This document shows positions 27,266-37,756 of a DNA stretch of 64,000 nt, piece after piece (position 1 is the stretch's first letter; every line of letters begins with the position of its first letter). A model generated the notes under the pieces. That model did not search any database. It was not told where the DNA came from and saw nothing but the letters and a program-made list of their open reading frames with translations. Origin of the DNA: Vibrio splendidus 12E03 (GTDB lineage Bacteria > Pseudomonadota > Gammaproteobacteria > Enterobacterales > Vibrionaceae). The translations under genes and the position numbers were made by a program. The DNA is taken from assembly GCF_000272105.2 (NCBI RefSeq), contig NZ_AJZD02000234.1, forward strand, positions 17,279 to 81,278, in the 5' to 3' direction.

Positions 27266-30200
27266 ATGTTGTTAGCTTCAGCGAGTATTGGACGCAAGCT
27301 GCTGGCCTCATTCTTAGTGATGGCACTGTTGGTTCTATTGTCTGCATTGATCGGTGTTTCTGGTTTTAGCTTTGTAGCCAAAACGGAAAGAAACGTCGTT
27401 GATTCGGCGCTTCCTGCCATGATCGAAGCTCGTCAGGTTTCTGAGTTGAGTAACCGTATTATTTCGTCAGTACAAACACTTTCTAATGCGAGAAACGAGG
27501 CCGAAAGAAAAGAGGCTGGCACCGTACTGTTTGACCAACTTGAGTCGCTTCTTCAACATATCAAAGAGCTTGGTGTCGACAGTTTCGATTCTCAGCTCCT
27601 CAATAAACTCGAAAACAATGTTCAAAGCGTTATTAACACACTGGCTGAGTTGGGGGTGTCGGTTGAGCGTAAGCTTTGGTTAAGCAAAGAGTTGTCGTCT
27701 CGTGTCGAAGAGATGGGCCTATTGGCCGAAGAGCTAGAGCAGTTGACGCGAACCCAAGTTTTGAACACGGCTACCATTGCGGTTGCTAACGTCACGCATA
27801 TCTATGACCTGCTAGAATCCAAAGAAACGGATAAAGCCTACCAAGCCTTAGATGCGCTTGTAGAGGTTGACCTTGATTTGTCTGAGCGCCTACACGAATT
27901 GCATTTGCTGGCGTTCAAAATGCTTAACCAAATTGAAGAAACGCAAACCGTTACCAACGTAGAGCGTATTCATCAAATCCAATCAGAATTTGAATCCAAC
28001 CTAAGAATCATGGCGCGCCGCGTTAAAGCGGTCGAAGATCCTACTCGTTCAGCGCAGATGTCTCAGCTTCTAGAAGAGCTCAGAAAACGCCAAGTCGTGT
28101 TCGATATTTCATTAGAACAATATGAGAACACCAAAAAGTCAGAGTTTCTGATGCAAAATACGTTGGAGCTGTTCTCTCAGCTGAATACAACGGTTAACCA
28201 ACTGGTTGATGATTCAAACCGCAGTACCAAAAAAGCGGTTGATGAGCTGACCAGCACGTTGAATTTGGCTCAATGGTCACTGTCTGTGATTTCGGTTATT
28301 GGTTTGGTTATCGTTGCATTTATCGTGTGGCGAGTGGTGTATATCTCGGTTGTTAAACGTCTTACTGAATACTCATCGGCCTTGATGTCTATCGCACAAG
28401 GTCGCCTGAATATTGATATCTCGGTAAAGGGTAATGATGAGCTGGCTCATATGGGCGAGGCGATCATCACTGCCAGAAACACCGCGCAGGCGCTACAAGT
28501 GGTTGCGGTGGGTGAAGCAAAGGCGAAACGCGAACTTGAAGAGCACAAAGAACACTTAGAAGAGTTGGTCACAGACCGAACCTACCAGCTGCAAAAGACC
28601 AATGAGAAGCTGAACATCGAGGTAGAGAACCACGCTAAGGCTCGTAACGCCGCAGAACAAGCAAGCCGCGCAAAATCCGCTTTCCTTGCGACGATGAGTC
28701 ATGAAATACGAACGCCGATGAACGGTGTATTAGGTACTGCAAGATTGCTCAAAGATACCGGGTTAGACCCGCTGCAATCCGGCTATGCAGACATCATTAA
28801 CCGCAGCGGTAAGAACCTACTCGCGATTTTGAATGATGTGTTGGATTACTCAAAGATTGAAGCAGGGCATTTAGAAATCCGCACTGCTTCGTTTGATCTT
28901 CATCAGATGGTTCAAGATACCTACCAATTGATGGAAGGGCGTGCCGCTGAGAAGAAGCTGAACTTTGATTTCCATATTGAAAGTGATGTGCAACGCTATT
29001 GGCGTGGTGACGTAACGCGAATCAGCCAAATCTTGAATAATTTGGTCGGTAACGCGATTAAGTTTACGGAAAGTGGCTCGGTCGATATCTTTATCAGCTT
29101 AGATATCGAAGATGAAAATCGAGTGATGTTTGAAGTGTCAGATACAGGTGTCGGTATTGATGCTAGCGAACAAGCTTGTCTGTTTGATGCCTTTACCCAA
29201 ACCGATAGCGGTCGCAACAAAACCGGCGGCACAGGGCTTGGATTAGCGATCAGTAAAAGCATCATGTTGGCAATGAACGGGGATATTGGCGTTCATTCTG
29301 AAGAAGGCGAGGGTAGCCAGTTCTGGTTCTCACTGCCACTTGAAGCCGGTGAGAAGATAGAAACGAAAGTACCGGTCATTGAAGCGTGTATTCGAGCTAA
29401 AGTACTTCTGATTGAAGATAACCCCGTAAACTGCATCGTTGCTGAAGGCTTCTTGCATAACTTGGGGCACGAGGTTGTGATTGCGACAACCGGACAAGAA
29501 GCGAGAGCCATATTCAGTGAGCAAGAGTTCGATATTGCGCTGGTGGACATTAACTTACCCGACTGCGATGGCGTCGAGTTAATTCAACAACTCAAAGACG
29601 ATGCGCTTCAGCATAAAAGTGAAGAAGACGTAATTCGAAAAGTACCCCCAATGATCGCAGTATCGGCTCATGTGTTTAACGAAGAAGTGGAAAGCTACTT
29701 GTCGTCTGGTTTTGATGGTTTCTTGCCTAAACCGCTTGAAAAAGAAGCGCTTTCTCAGCTCATCGTTGCTCAACTCGATGGTGAAACACTATTGTTGCCA
29801 CAGCCCGATCCAAACGATGCCGTTTGTAAGCAAAACGGTAACCGTGTTATTAAGAGCAACCATGATGAACTGCACTCGACACAGGTGGCTGATGTTTTGA
29901 CGAAACGCGCGACGACTACTGACGCTCAAGATGAAGGAGACACTCCGGTGAAACTGATCGATTCCAAAGTGATAGAGGGTGACCTATCGATTCTTGGTTT
30001 AGAGAAAATGAAGCAAATCGTTGTGCTTTTCGAGGAGAGCAGCAACCTTACTTTGAATGAATTAGTCGAGGCGAGTGAAGCCGATAATGGACGAGAAGTG
30101 AAGTCTTTGGCGCACAAGCTTAAAGGATCTGCAGGTAGCTTGGGTTTATCAGCACTGTACAGTTTATGTCAGAGCATTGAAGCAAGTGAAGCCCCATTAC

Positions 30201-30283
30201 TGCATTACAGAGATAACGACCAAGCTTTATCCGAATTGGTTAAAGATTCGTTAGAGGCCCTCCTCCCTTATGTTTCTGCTTAA
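27266..30283 (+). CDS. torS: Hybrid sensor histidine kinase TorS
   Basis: 1005 residues. Transmembrane helix 1 at ~14-35, a long helical periplasmic sensor, transmembrane helix 2 near 335-355, a HAMP linker, and a coiled coil. The HisKA domain has [15 protein letters not shown] with phospho-acceptor H479. Next come an ATPase with DTGVGID and [10 protein letters not shown], a receiver domain (LLIEDNPVN, phospho-acceptor D761) and a C-terminal Hpt domain ([13 protein letters not shown]950). This tripartite phosphorelay and the divergent torT identify TorS. The cognate regulator TorR and the torCAD reductase genes are not in the window. Confidence 0.92.
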   Translation: MLLASASIGRKLLASFLVMALLVLLSALIGVSGFSFVAKTERNVVDSALPAMIEARQVSELSNRIISSVQTLSNARNEAERKEAGTVLFDQLESLLQHIKELGVDSFDSQLLNKLENNVQSVINTLAELGVSVERKLWLSKELSSRVEEMGLLAEELEQLTRTQVLNTATIAVANVTHIYDLLESKETDKAYQALDALVEVDLDLSERLHELHLLAFKMLNQIEETQTVTNVERIHQIQSEFESNLRIMARRVKAVEDPTRSAQMSQLLEELRKRQVVFDISLEQYENTKKSEFLMQNTLELFSQLNTTVNQLVDDSNRSTKKAVDELTSTLNLAQWSLSVISVIGLVIVAFIVWRVVYISVVKRLTEYSSALMSIAQGRLNIDISVKGNDELAHMGEAIITARNTAQALQVVAVGEAKAKRELEEHKEHLEELVTDRTYQLQKTNEKLNIEVENHAKARNAAEQASRAKSAFLATMSHEIRTPMNGVLGTARLLKDTGLDPLQSGYADIINRSGKNLLAILNDVLDYSKIEAGHLEIRTASFDLHQMVQDTYQLMEGRAAEKKLNFDFHIESDVQRYWRGDVTRISQILNNLVGNAIKFTESGSVDIFISLDIEDENRVMFEVSDTGVGIDASEQACLFDAFTQTDSGRNKTGGTGLGLAISKSIMLAMNGDIGVHSEEGEGSQFWFSLPLEAGEKIETKVPVIEACIRAKVLLIEDNPVNCIVAEGFLHNLGHEVVIATTGQEARAIFSEQEFDIALVDINLPDCDGVELIQQLKDDALQHKSEEDVIRKVPPMIAVSAHVFNEEVESYLSSGFDGFLPKPLEKEALSQLIVAQLDGETLLLPQPDPNDAVCKQNGNRVIKSNHDELHSTQVADVLTKRATTTDAQDEGDTPVKLIDSKVIEGDLSILGLEKMKQIVVLFEESSNLTLNELVEASEADNGREVKSLAHKLKGSAGSLGLSALYSLCQSIEASEAPLLHYRDNDQALSELVKDSLEALLPYVSA

Positions 30284-30327
30284 TGGTGTAAGTTTGTTTT
30301 AAGCAATACCCAATCAGCAAGACCAAC

Positions 30328-30366
30328 AAAAAATCCTCTGTACGAATATCGTCAGAGGATTTTTTG
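30328..30366 (+). terminator. Terminator of torS
   Basis: Perfect stem AAAAAATCCTCTG / CAGAGGATTTTTT with a 12-base loop; T-runs on both strands, so it may also serve the convergent cti gene. Confidence 0.85.
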
Positions 30367-30457
30367 TATCGAGCAAGTGAGCCTTCTTTCATAACGACTA
30401 GCCTCTTAAAACTAATCTCTCCCAAGAGCTTGAACTAAAACCAAGGCTTATTACTTA

Positions 30458-32812
30458 TTATCTATTTTCAAAGCGGTTGTAATCCAACAAACCAAACTCG
30501 ATCGGTTGGTCTTGTTGATACCAACGATGAACGCGATCACTGAATGGCCAGAACTCGCTAGAACTGCGTCGTACCGCAAACTTGTCTAGCAGCGCCACGT
30601 AGTCCTCTTCCGTGTTTAAGTTTTGCAGCGTTTTGACCAGAGTCGGAATCTCGCTCTCGGTTAATGACAGGTAAGCCGCAGGGTAGCTACCGACAACGCC
30701 TCTTACGAGGGTTAAGTCATCATTGGCGTAATCACGGTTACCTTCTTCATTAAACAAGCTAGAAATGTTGCTGTGCGCGTTATTGTGAATCATGGTGAAC
30801 AGCTGTTCTTCGCCGTTTTCACCTTCAATCATGATCATCACTAATTGAGGCACATGGCGCAGGCCTTCTCCCTTAATCAAATTCACTTGATTAAGCAGTG
30901 CTTCATTCTTTCTACCAAAACCCGTTTCAACAATCTCAAAGCGATTATCGAGAACAGGTGCGAGCTTATCTTTGATCATATTAAGCAGTTCACGCTTCGG
31001 ATCAGCCGTTTTGTAAACTACGCTGGTCGGCTGATCAAAAGGTGCTATGTTTCGTTGCAAGTAGTCACTCAGTTGTGCGCTTTGGTTCTGGTACCAACTA
31101 GAGTGTTCAATGTGGCGAACGTCTTTAGGAAGAAGGGTTAAGAAGTTACTCTCACCTTCAAGACGCAAGAAGTCCATGAACATGCGTGTAATCAGTTGGT
31201 GGCCAAAGTTGCCGTAAACATCGAAGCCCGCAACGAGAAGATAATGAATACGCTCTAGAAGAGCATAATCAAGAATCCACGCAGTCTTAGGTTGCGTGCC
31301 AACTAACCCTTGTACAACAGAGGCGCTATCGAAGTGCCTAAAGACGGTGAGAGCAGCATTCGGGTTGATGCCATCGCCATCCCAAATGATGCCAGTGTCT
31401 AGGTTCACGCCACTTTCGAACCATTGATTAGTGAAGTCGGATTTCGCGTTTAAGTATCGCGCTTGTTGCTTCGCGTATCTTACCCAGTTGGTCACAGGTA
31501 CGGTGTTGCTTTTTAGCTCGCTAGGCAGCTTTAAGTTTTTCTTTTGGCTCGCGTAGAAGGCATTTATTTCTGGTAAATCGGCTTTCTCTGGGTCGATGAA
31601 GAAAACCCAAAAACGGTCGTTAATCACGTTCAAGGCAAGTTGACCACGACACACAGGTCCTTTGATGTAGGCCATGATGGTGTTTTGCGCGTTATCCAAC
31701 ATGAAGTGGAAGCGCGAGTTTACTGGCAGCGCTTCAAATGATGTCATTGGGTTAGCTGAAACATCGATGTCGTAACTAGGAAGTTGTTTTACTTCGTAAT
31801 TCGCGTCAACAAACCAGGTATTCCACTTTTGTAGACGCTCTTTATTAAGTGCGAAAGGCATGTGCGTTTTGTCGACGATAGTGCCTTGTTCTGGAATCAG
31901 ACGGTAGTAAACACGGTCTACTTTTGGATCGTCATAAGGGCGACGAGTCGTGATGCGCTGTACCGCTTCACCCGGAGGTGTTGCAGAGCGAACAACAGTG
32001 AAGAAGCGTGTTGGCTGAGCTAAATCAGAAAAATAGACATGAGATAAAAACAGGTGCTCGTAGATGTAACGTGCTGAAAGTTGGCTCTTATTGTCGCTCT
32101 TATTTAAAAAGCTTTCGTAGACATTAACGAGCTCTTGTTCCGCATCATTCAGCGGAATGTGGTCGTTCATTAACGCGCCATTTTCCAACCAACTCATTAA
32201 AGTCGCGTATTCGGTTTTATCTAAATTCGGCATCCCATAAGGCATGCCCCAAGTTGGGTAATCTCTCTCGTATTGGGCGTACTCTTCAATCGTTGGGCAT
32301 TGTTGGTCGCGATCGGTTGAAAAGTCGAAACCTTCTAGCTGGGTTTGATCGGGTAGAGGGTGATTCTCTTTCTGGATCAACATACGAGAAACAAGACCTG
32401 CATCGAGGTTAGCGGTTGAGTTCTGCATACGCTCATTGAGGACAGGATGAAAATCCGCATCACGCCACTCTTGTGTGGTTATAGCATCTTCAAACAAGCG
32501 AGTAGGGGCAGAAGCAGTTAAACGGGTACCTTGATAAACGAGTGCTTTGCTTGCACCTCGGTCTATACCTTCTACTGAAGACATCTTTAACTGGCAGGGC
32601 GCATCATAACAAGCGTGACAAACCACGCATCGGTTATCAATGATGGGTTTTACTTCGTTAATGAAGTGCTGTGCTTGAGCCGAAAGAATAGGGGCTTGGC
32701 GATCGCGTACTTGTTGCTCACCAAACAACTCGTCGAAGTTTAAACCTGCGTAGACGGCACAACCTGAGAAGACGCTAACAAAAGCTAAAATGAAGAGTTT
32801 TTTCAAATTCAT
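30458..32812 (-). CDS. cti: Fatty acid cis/trans isomerase
   Basis: 784 residues. The signal sequence is FILAFVSVFSGCAVYA, with a possible lipobox at C18. A c-type haem motif CVVCH lies at residues 62-66, inside the family signature RCVVCHACYDAPCQLK. The length and many blocks (for example WGMPYGMPNLDKTEYATLMSWLENGA) match Cti. The periplasmic enzyme isomerises cis to trans double bonds in membrane phospholipid acyl chains without a shift of position, stiffening the membrane under heat or solvent stress. Monocistronic. Confidence 0.94.
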   Translation of the reverse strand: MNLKKLFILAFVSVFSGCAVYAGLNFDELFGEQQVRDRQAPILSAQAQHFINEVKPIIDNRCVVCHACYDAPCQLKMSSVEGIDRGASKALVYQGTRLTASAPTRLFEDAITTQEWRDADFHPVLNERMQNSTANLDAGLVSRMLIQKENHPLPDQTQLEGFDFSTDRDQQCPTIEEYAQYERDYPTWGMPYGMPNLDKTEYATLMSWLENGALMNDHIPLNDAEQELVNVYESFLNKSDNKSQLSARYIYEHLFLSHVYFSDLAQPTRFFTVVRSATPPGEAVQRITTRRPYDDPKVDRVYYRLIPEQGTIVDKTHMPFALNKERLQKWNTWFVDANYEVKQLPSYDIDVSANPMTSFEALPVNSRFHFMLDNAQNTIMAYIKGPVCRGQLALNVINDRFWVFFIDPEKADLPEINAFYASQKKNLKLPSELKSNTVPVTNWVRYAKQQARYLNAKSDFTNQWFESGVNLDTGIIWDGDGINPNAALTVFRHFDSASVVQGLVGTQPKTAWILDYALLERIHYLLVAGFDVYGNFGHQLITRMFMDFLRLEGESNFLTLLPKDVRHIEHSSWYQNQSAQLSDYLQRNIAPFDQPTSVVYKTADPKRELLNMIKDKLAPVLDNRFEIVETGFGRKNEALLNQVNLIKGEGLRHVPQLVMIMIEGENGEEQLFTMIHNNAHSNISSLFNEEGNRDYANDDLTLVRGVVGSYPAAYLSLTESEIPTLVKTLQNLNTEEDYVALLDKFAVRRSSSEFWPFSDRVHRWYQQDQPIEFGLLDYNRFENR

Positions 32813-33012
32813 ACGTATTTATATATTAAGCATTTTCTCTAATTATATCGAAAATGATTGAAAATGCTCATGTTCTAACAATCTTATAGATAAGATCTTG
32901 ATGGAACCGAGTAACTTGTCGATGCACGTCACTCGCTTTTGCTCATAAATTAGGGCTTAGACCCAGCCAGATTAAGCACTAAGAGCTAACAGCCATGAGC
33001 TAAGAGTAAGAC

Positions 33013-34677
33013 TCATTGATTGACGTAACAAACAGAGAAAGGGACAGACAATCGCTCAAACTCTTTGATCCAGCGCCACTGGTTGTCTTGCAGTTTATCG
33101 CCAGGGCCTTTGACTTCAATCCAATGAAACTCACCGCCCTTGAACGCAATTAAATCCGGCATCCCAGTTCTAAATAGCTTTAAATCACTCAATATCACTT
33201 TGAAGAGATCGACAACTAGGGTATTTGGAATCGAAGCCAAGCTGTGTTCGATGAGTTCCTTAGGAAAATAATTCCAATGAACAAAGGGATTCGCGATACC
33301 TTGCTTTTCATCGTAAGTATTGAGCAAATGGTTTAGCCCATGTTTGGATATCGTCTGAAACAAGGCTTCAACCTGTTCGGCTCGCTTGTCTACGAAATCT
33401 AAATGGTACAGATCCAATGGTCGATGTTGGTATCGATTGATAAAGGCGCCTTCAACGTCTGCGAAAATGACATCCCAGAAAGCCAAACCAAACAAGCCAC
33501 ACAGAAAACTGTTTTCACAAAAGTAGACGTCCCAACCTTGGTTCTCAAAATGCTGCTTTACCGCAAGCTCTACTCGAGTTTGGCTGAGGTCCAATTCCAG
33601 TCTTATCTCTTTGCAGATCGGCTTTATGGTTCGTGATACTTTGTGCCCCTGTTTCCGTAGTAGCCTGTCTTCAAGCTTAATGGCGACTTCTAACTCTGAC
33701 ACATCCGATGGAGCAGCTTTCATTTGCGTGACAATGTCACACATTAAGTCTAGCTCGTCTTGCTTGTCGTAGATGCGCGCAAGTCGTTCTCTGCTGGGAG
33801 GAAGTGTAGATTGTCTGAACCAAAAGATAGCTTGGTCGTTTAGCTTAAGTCTTTCTAGATCGCGAGCAATATTATTGATCAAACGCGATCGTTTTCTGGC
33901 AATGCTTCTGTGTTCTGATTCTTCAGGAATCGAGTTTAAAAGTAGTTCCAGAAAGTCATCGTCTTTGCGGTTACCTTCTGAATACAAGCGTTGAATATCG
34001 CGCATCTGGAGTAATTGATTGAGTTGATCTCTGGAAGTGAAGAAGCGGCGCTGCTTGCTTAATGGGTAGTTCTCAAAGGTATTGAGCCCAAGATCGCTTA
34101 AGACGAATTGGCTTAATTCTTGATAGGTGTTGGCAAAGAACAGTAACAGCAAAACATCGATAACTTGAGCTTCGACGACGTAAATACAGTCGAAAGGGAG
34201 GACTTGAAATTGATCAAAAGGTTGCTGATCAAGCAGTAACAACAGATCATCTTTCTTGGCAGTTCTATGGCTCTTAAGGGCGGGGAATACATTCAACAGC
34301 TCTGGTTTGGTGAGCAAGTGCAACCCGAGCTCGATCTCACTAATGGCGAGGTCATGCTGTTCTTCGGGGTGACTCAACGCAATGAAGCCTGCGGTGCTTA
34401 GCTCTTGTAGTGAGCTATTTAAATCAGAAATCTCAACATAGTTGAGTTTATCGCTGCGAAACCAACGCCCTTTACGAGAAAGCAAACGAACCATTAAGCA
34501 TTGGCTTGAAACTGAAAGACGTTTGTATGCGGACAACCAACGACATTCATCGTCACTCAGAAGATCGGGATAGAGCGTTTGAGCGTGTTCAACCAGTCGA
34601 TTGAAGTTGTCGAGATAATAAGTAGGGGAGAGCTGAAGAGTGGTTTCGGTCGTCAATGGAGAAGTCGCTTGATACAA
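33013..34677 (-). CDS. FAN1-like nuclease with C-terminal VRR-NUC domain
   Basis: 554 residues. The C-terminal active site reads TGMPDLIAFKGGEFHWIEVKGPGDKLQDNQWRW, the PD-(D/E)xK signature of FAN1/KIAA1018, a structure-specific nuclease for interstrand crosslink repair. A SAP-like/TPR-like helical region precedes it. There is no ATG near the N-terminus. TTG 34677 or TTG 34656 are the only nearby starts, and the first overlaps the T-run of the preceding terminator. Confidence 0.85.
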   Translation of the reverse strand: MYQATSPLTTETTLQLSPTYYLDNFNRLVEHAQTLYPDLLSDDECRWLSAYKRLSVSSQCLMVRLLSRKGRWFRSDKLNYVEISDLNSSLQELSTAGFIALSHPEEQHDLAISEIELGLHLLTKPELLNVFPALKSHRTAKKDDLLLLLDQQPFDQFQVLPFDCIYVVEAQVIDVLLLLFFANTYQELSQFVLSDLGLNTFENYPLSKQRRFFTSRDQLNQLLQMRDIQRLYSEGNRKDDDFLELLLNSIPEESEHRSIARKRSRLINNIARDLERLKLNDQAIFWFRQSTLPPSRERLARIYDKQDELDLMCDIVTQMKAAPSDVSELEVAIKLEDRLLRKQGHKVSRTIKPICKEIRLELDLSQTRVELAVKQHFENQGWDVYFCENSFLCGLFGLAFWDVIFADVEGAFINRYQHRPLDLYHLDFVDKRAEQVEALFQTISKHGLNHLLNTYDEKQGIANPFVHWNYFPKELIEHSLASIPNTLVVDLFKVILSDLKLFRTGMPDLIAFKGGEFHWIEVKGPGDKLQDNQWRWIKEFERLSVPFSVCYVNQ

Positions 34678-34706
34678 AAAGAGCCTAACCCTAAGGTTAA
34701 GCTCTT
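34675..34706 (-). terminator. Terminator of the OFA transporter gene
   Basis: AAGAGCTTAACC... type stem (12 pairs, one mismatch, four-base loop), then TTTTTG on the minus strand. The final bases coincide with the apparent TTG start of the FAN1-like gene. Confidence 0.7.
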
Positions 34707-34734
34707 CAGTAACAAATTCAATCTTTTCTGTTGA

Positions 34735-35973
34735 TTAAGCTTGCGATGCTTTTAGTTCAGCAACTTTAGCTTCAGAGATTGGCTTAGTGATGATTGCTAG
34801 AACAATACACACTGCCATCATAACTGCAGAGATTGTGTAAGCTAGGCCGTAACCTTCGCCGTTTGACATTGAGAAGCCAACAACTGCTGCACCGATAGCG
34901 CCGCCAATACCCCATGCCGTGTAAAGTACGCCGTAGTTAGTACCGTAGTTTTTCAGGCCGTAGAACTCAGCAGTCAGAGTTGGGAATACTGCTAGAAGCG
35001 TACCGTAACCAACAGCTGCGATAGCTGTACCAATGATTAGCGTGAATTCAGAGTTGAACGTAGCGAATAGAGCCATGTTCGCGCCTTGAAGGATGAACGC
35101 TAGAAGTAGAGTACGTACGCCACCGATTTTATCTGCAAGCATACCCGCAGCAACACGGCCACCTGAGTTGAATACTGCAAGGATAGACGCTAGGTAAACT
35201 GCGTTTGGCAGGTTAGCTTGAACGCTAGCAATCGTAGTGATGTTACCGATGATCATTAGACCAACAGATGCAGCGAATGCGTACATGATCCATAGAGAGT
35301 AGAACTGAGGAGTCTTCAGCATTACTTTCCAAGTTAGGTCTTCAGTCTTCTTAACCGCTTTAGGAGCTTGGCCTGCTTTTACTTTAGGCTCAGCTGGCGT
35401 GTAATCCGCTGGTGGGTTGTTGATTGTTGCTGCTAGAGGTACTGCGATTGCAAGTACACCAACACCAAGAATCATAAAGCTAGTTTGGATACCCATGCTG
35501 TCGATTAGCGCAGAAGTTACTGGTGCTAGGTAGATAGCTGCAAGACCGAAGCCTGCTGCGATAAGACCGTTAACCATACCTTTCTTAGAAGAGTGGAACC
35601 ACTTCATTGCAGATGGAGAAAGACATGCGTAACCGAAGCCGATACCAGCACCTGTCATAATACCGAACGTGATGTTCAGCATCATAGGCGTTGTAGCGAA
35701 ACCAGAAGCAATCATACCTAGGCCTGTAAGCGCTGTACCTAGGATAAGGATCTTACGTGGACCCATACGGTCTTGTAGGATGCCCGCAACAAGAAGACAA
35801 ACAGAGAATGTGATAGTTGCAATAGCGTAAGGTGAAGATGCTTCAGCAGCACTCCAACCAGCTTCAGTTACTAGCGCTTTGTTAAATACACTCCAAGCAT
35901 ACAGGATGCCAAGACAAAGGTTGATACAGAAGCCTGCTAGCAGGATACGTGTTGCTTTATCAATCTTGCTCAT
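34735..35973 (-). CDS. MFS transporter of the OFA (oxalate/formate antiporter) family
   Basis: 412 residues from ATG 35973; an ATG 21 bases upstream has no ribosome site. Twelve membrane helices with the OFA features LCLGILYAWSVFNKAL in helix 1 and MTGAGIGFGYACLSPSAMKWF. Bacterial relatives carry oxalate/formate or lactate-type monocarboxylates; the substrate here is not evident. It is preceded by an unusually long, AT-rich non-coding region. Confidence 0.88.
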   Translation of the reverse strand: MSKIDKATRILLAGFCINLCLGILYAWSVFNKALVTEAGWSAAEASSPYAIATITFSVCLLVAGILQDRMGPRKILILGTALTGLGMIASGFATTPMMLNITFGIMTGAGIGFGYACLSPSAMKWFHSSKKGMVNGLIAAGFGLAAIYLAPVTSALIDSMGIQTSFMILGVGVLAIAVPLAATINNPPADYTPAEPKVKAGQAPKAVKKTEDLTWKVMLKTPQFYSLWIMYAFAASVGLMIIGNITTIASVQANLPNAVYLASILAVFNSGGRVAAGMLADKIGGVRTLLLAFILQGANMALFATFNSEFTLIIGTAIAAVGYGTLLAVFPTLTAEFYGLKNYGTNYGVLYTAWGIGGAIGAAVVGFSMSNGEGYGLAYTISAVMMAVCIVLAIITKPISEAKVAELKASQA

Positions 35974-36567
35974 TTTTATTCTCAGTTTTGTCATCGGTTA
36001 GTGGAGAGCCACTTAACTAAAGACGGGTTATTGTGATTGTTTCTTCAAAATTAGTTTGCGTTTATCAACAGATAGCGCAAAAGAGCGCGGATTATAACCA
36101 ATAAAAATGTGATTGGAATCTCTTTTTCCATTTTCGGTAAATTAAATTCAGCTTGTTAATGAGTTGTTTTTTATTGGTCTTTAAAATGTATTCAACACCT
36201 TTCTGTTTTGTTATTTTTCGCTCTGTTTTCTTATTATTTCAGGGATTTTGAGGTGATGGTTTTTGAATAGACACGTATTCCGTGCGGATATCACAGAGTT
36301 ACAAATAATTTTAATTAATTTCCAAGGTTAAATTTGTGTAACAAAATAAATCGAAATAGCGCTTTGTTCATATGAGACAAGGAGTAACGGAGTTTTATTA
36401 AAAACAAAATGTTACGTAATTGTTAAGGGTGTTTTTTGTTAGCACCTTTGCTTACATTTTGTTCGATTGGAGGGGTTGTGTTGTCCGTAAAAAGTGGGAA
36501 AATAGTACGCAAACTGAGATTCCAAATTTGAAAGGATGCGTTTCCAACTTATGGTGAGGCGAGTATT
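35974..36567. other. Long AT-rich divergent intergenic region
   Basis: Nearly 600 bases without a credible gene, between the divergent OFA transporter and a 126-aa membrane protein. It probably contains both promoters and extended leaders. I could not pick out a convincing operator or riboswitch. Confidence 0.55.
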
Positions 36568-36948
36568 ATGAAACTGTTTTTAATTTTATTGATGTCAATT
36601 TCTGGTGGTGTAGCGGCAGCTGACCATATTCACTCTTTCCTATTCGGCTTCTATGTTGCGGCTCTAGCAGTTGGTAGTTGCTACTGGCTTGCATTCCGCA
36701 GTACGCGTTTCCCACAGTTGGCATTAGTGCTATTGATGTGTGGCTTTTTTGCGAAAATTGCAGTGACTGTTATCGGTGTTTCTTGGGGTATCTCGAACGA
36801 TATCATTCAATCGCCGTTCATTTTCTCATTGTCATATCTGTTCTTCTTAGTGGTCGTGTCTTACGTTTGGTTTGCGTACCGCGATAAACTGACGATGAAA
36901 AAGCGCGCTAAACAGGTAGAAGAGTCTCGCAAACAAGCGGCTGCGTAA
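36568..36948 (+). CDS. Conserved hypothetical membrane protein (126 aa)
   Basis: Four hydrophobic segments (residues ~2-20, 24-42, 50-72, 83-103) and a lysine/arginine-rich cytosolic tail (KKRAKQVEESRKQ). No charged residues inside the membrane that would suggest transport chemistry. Unrecognised beyond that. Confidence 0.7.
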   Translation: MKLFLILLMSISGGVAAADHIHSFLFGFYVAALAVGSCYWLAFRSTRFPQLALVLLMCGFFAKIAVTVIGVSWGISNDIIQSPFIFSLSYLFFLVVVSYVWFAYRDKLTMKKRAKQVEESRKQAAA

Positions 36949-36963
36949 TTCGATTTGATTCTT

Positions 36964-36990
36964 AAAAAGCCTTCTTCGGAAGGCTTTTTT
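36964..36990 (+). terminator. Terminator of the 126-aa membrane protein gene
   Basis: AAAAAGCCTTC / GAAGGCTTTTTT with a tight loop, 16 bases after the stop. Confidence 0.85.
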
Positions 36991-37039
36991 GATCCTGCCT
37001 ATCTGAACTCTATTATTTGGTTATGACGGCAGATAAAAG

Positions 37040-37078
37040 AAACCCCAATATGGTGACATACTGGGGTTTCTTATTATT
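37040..37078. terminator. Second, bidirectional terminator
   Basis: GAAACCCCA(G/A)TATG-type stem with ACTGGGGTTTC and T-rich flanks on both strands; serves the leftward yajD gene. Confidence 0.75.
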
Positions 37079-37128
37079 TATCTATTATCTAGCAGTTACC
37101 ATCTACCAAAGGCAACTCTGAAGGTGTG

Positions 37129-37473
37129 TTACTTCTTCATCATCTTAGCGAGATCGGCGAACGGGTTGTGTGTCGCTGACTGATGATCATCTAAACTCGC
37201 TTTTGCATCCACACCATAACGCTCATGGTCAGTGTATTTTGAATGCTCATGATCGTGACAGTACAGGCACAGTAGCTCCCAGTTGCTGCCATCTTCAGGG
37301 TTGTTTGTATGGTCGTGATCCACGTGGTGAACGGTAAGCTCTCGGAGGTTTGAGTAAACAAATTCACGCGCACATTTACCACAAACCCAAGGGTACAGTT
37401 TTAATGCTTTTTCGCGGTAGCCTTTCTCTTGGCGAGCATACGCTGCACTCGAACCTGTGAAATCAGAAGACAT
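37129..37473 (-). CDS. yajD: YajD family HNH nuclease
   Basis: 114 residues from ATG 37473 with AAGGA seven bases upstream. Two CxxC pairs for zinc (CGKC and CLYC) bracket the HNH core LTVHHVDHDHTNNPEDGSNWELLCLYCHDHEH. It matches E. coli YajD in length and sequence. DNA endonuclease activity is inferred from the fold; the biological role is unknown. Confidence 0.92.
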   Translation of the reverse strand: MSSDFTGSSAAYARQEKGYREKALKLYPWVCGKCAREFVYSNLRELTVHHVDHDHTNNPEDGSNWELLCLYCHDHEHSKYTDHERYGVDAKASLDDHQSATHNPFADLAKMMKK

Positions 37474-37756
37474 TGCCAAATCCTTATCAATTGTAATATC
37501 CCGATTTTATCACAGCTTTCTTGAAGCTGTCGGTATGTCGTTCGTAAATCATTGTTAAATGATGCGGGGGATTTTCCGATATTAGACTGAAGTTTGAATA
37601 CGGACTTATCTTTTACACACTAACGCTTAAGCGGGTTATGTCTTTCTGGAATAAGCCATGCTTAACAGTTTGAAAATAAATCGTATTCAGGGGTTTTAAC
37701 CGCAGACATGTGACCTAATATCAGTTTGTGAGCCCCTATATTAATAAGGAAATATC

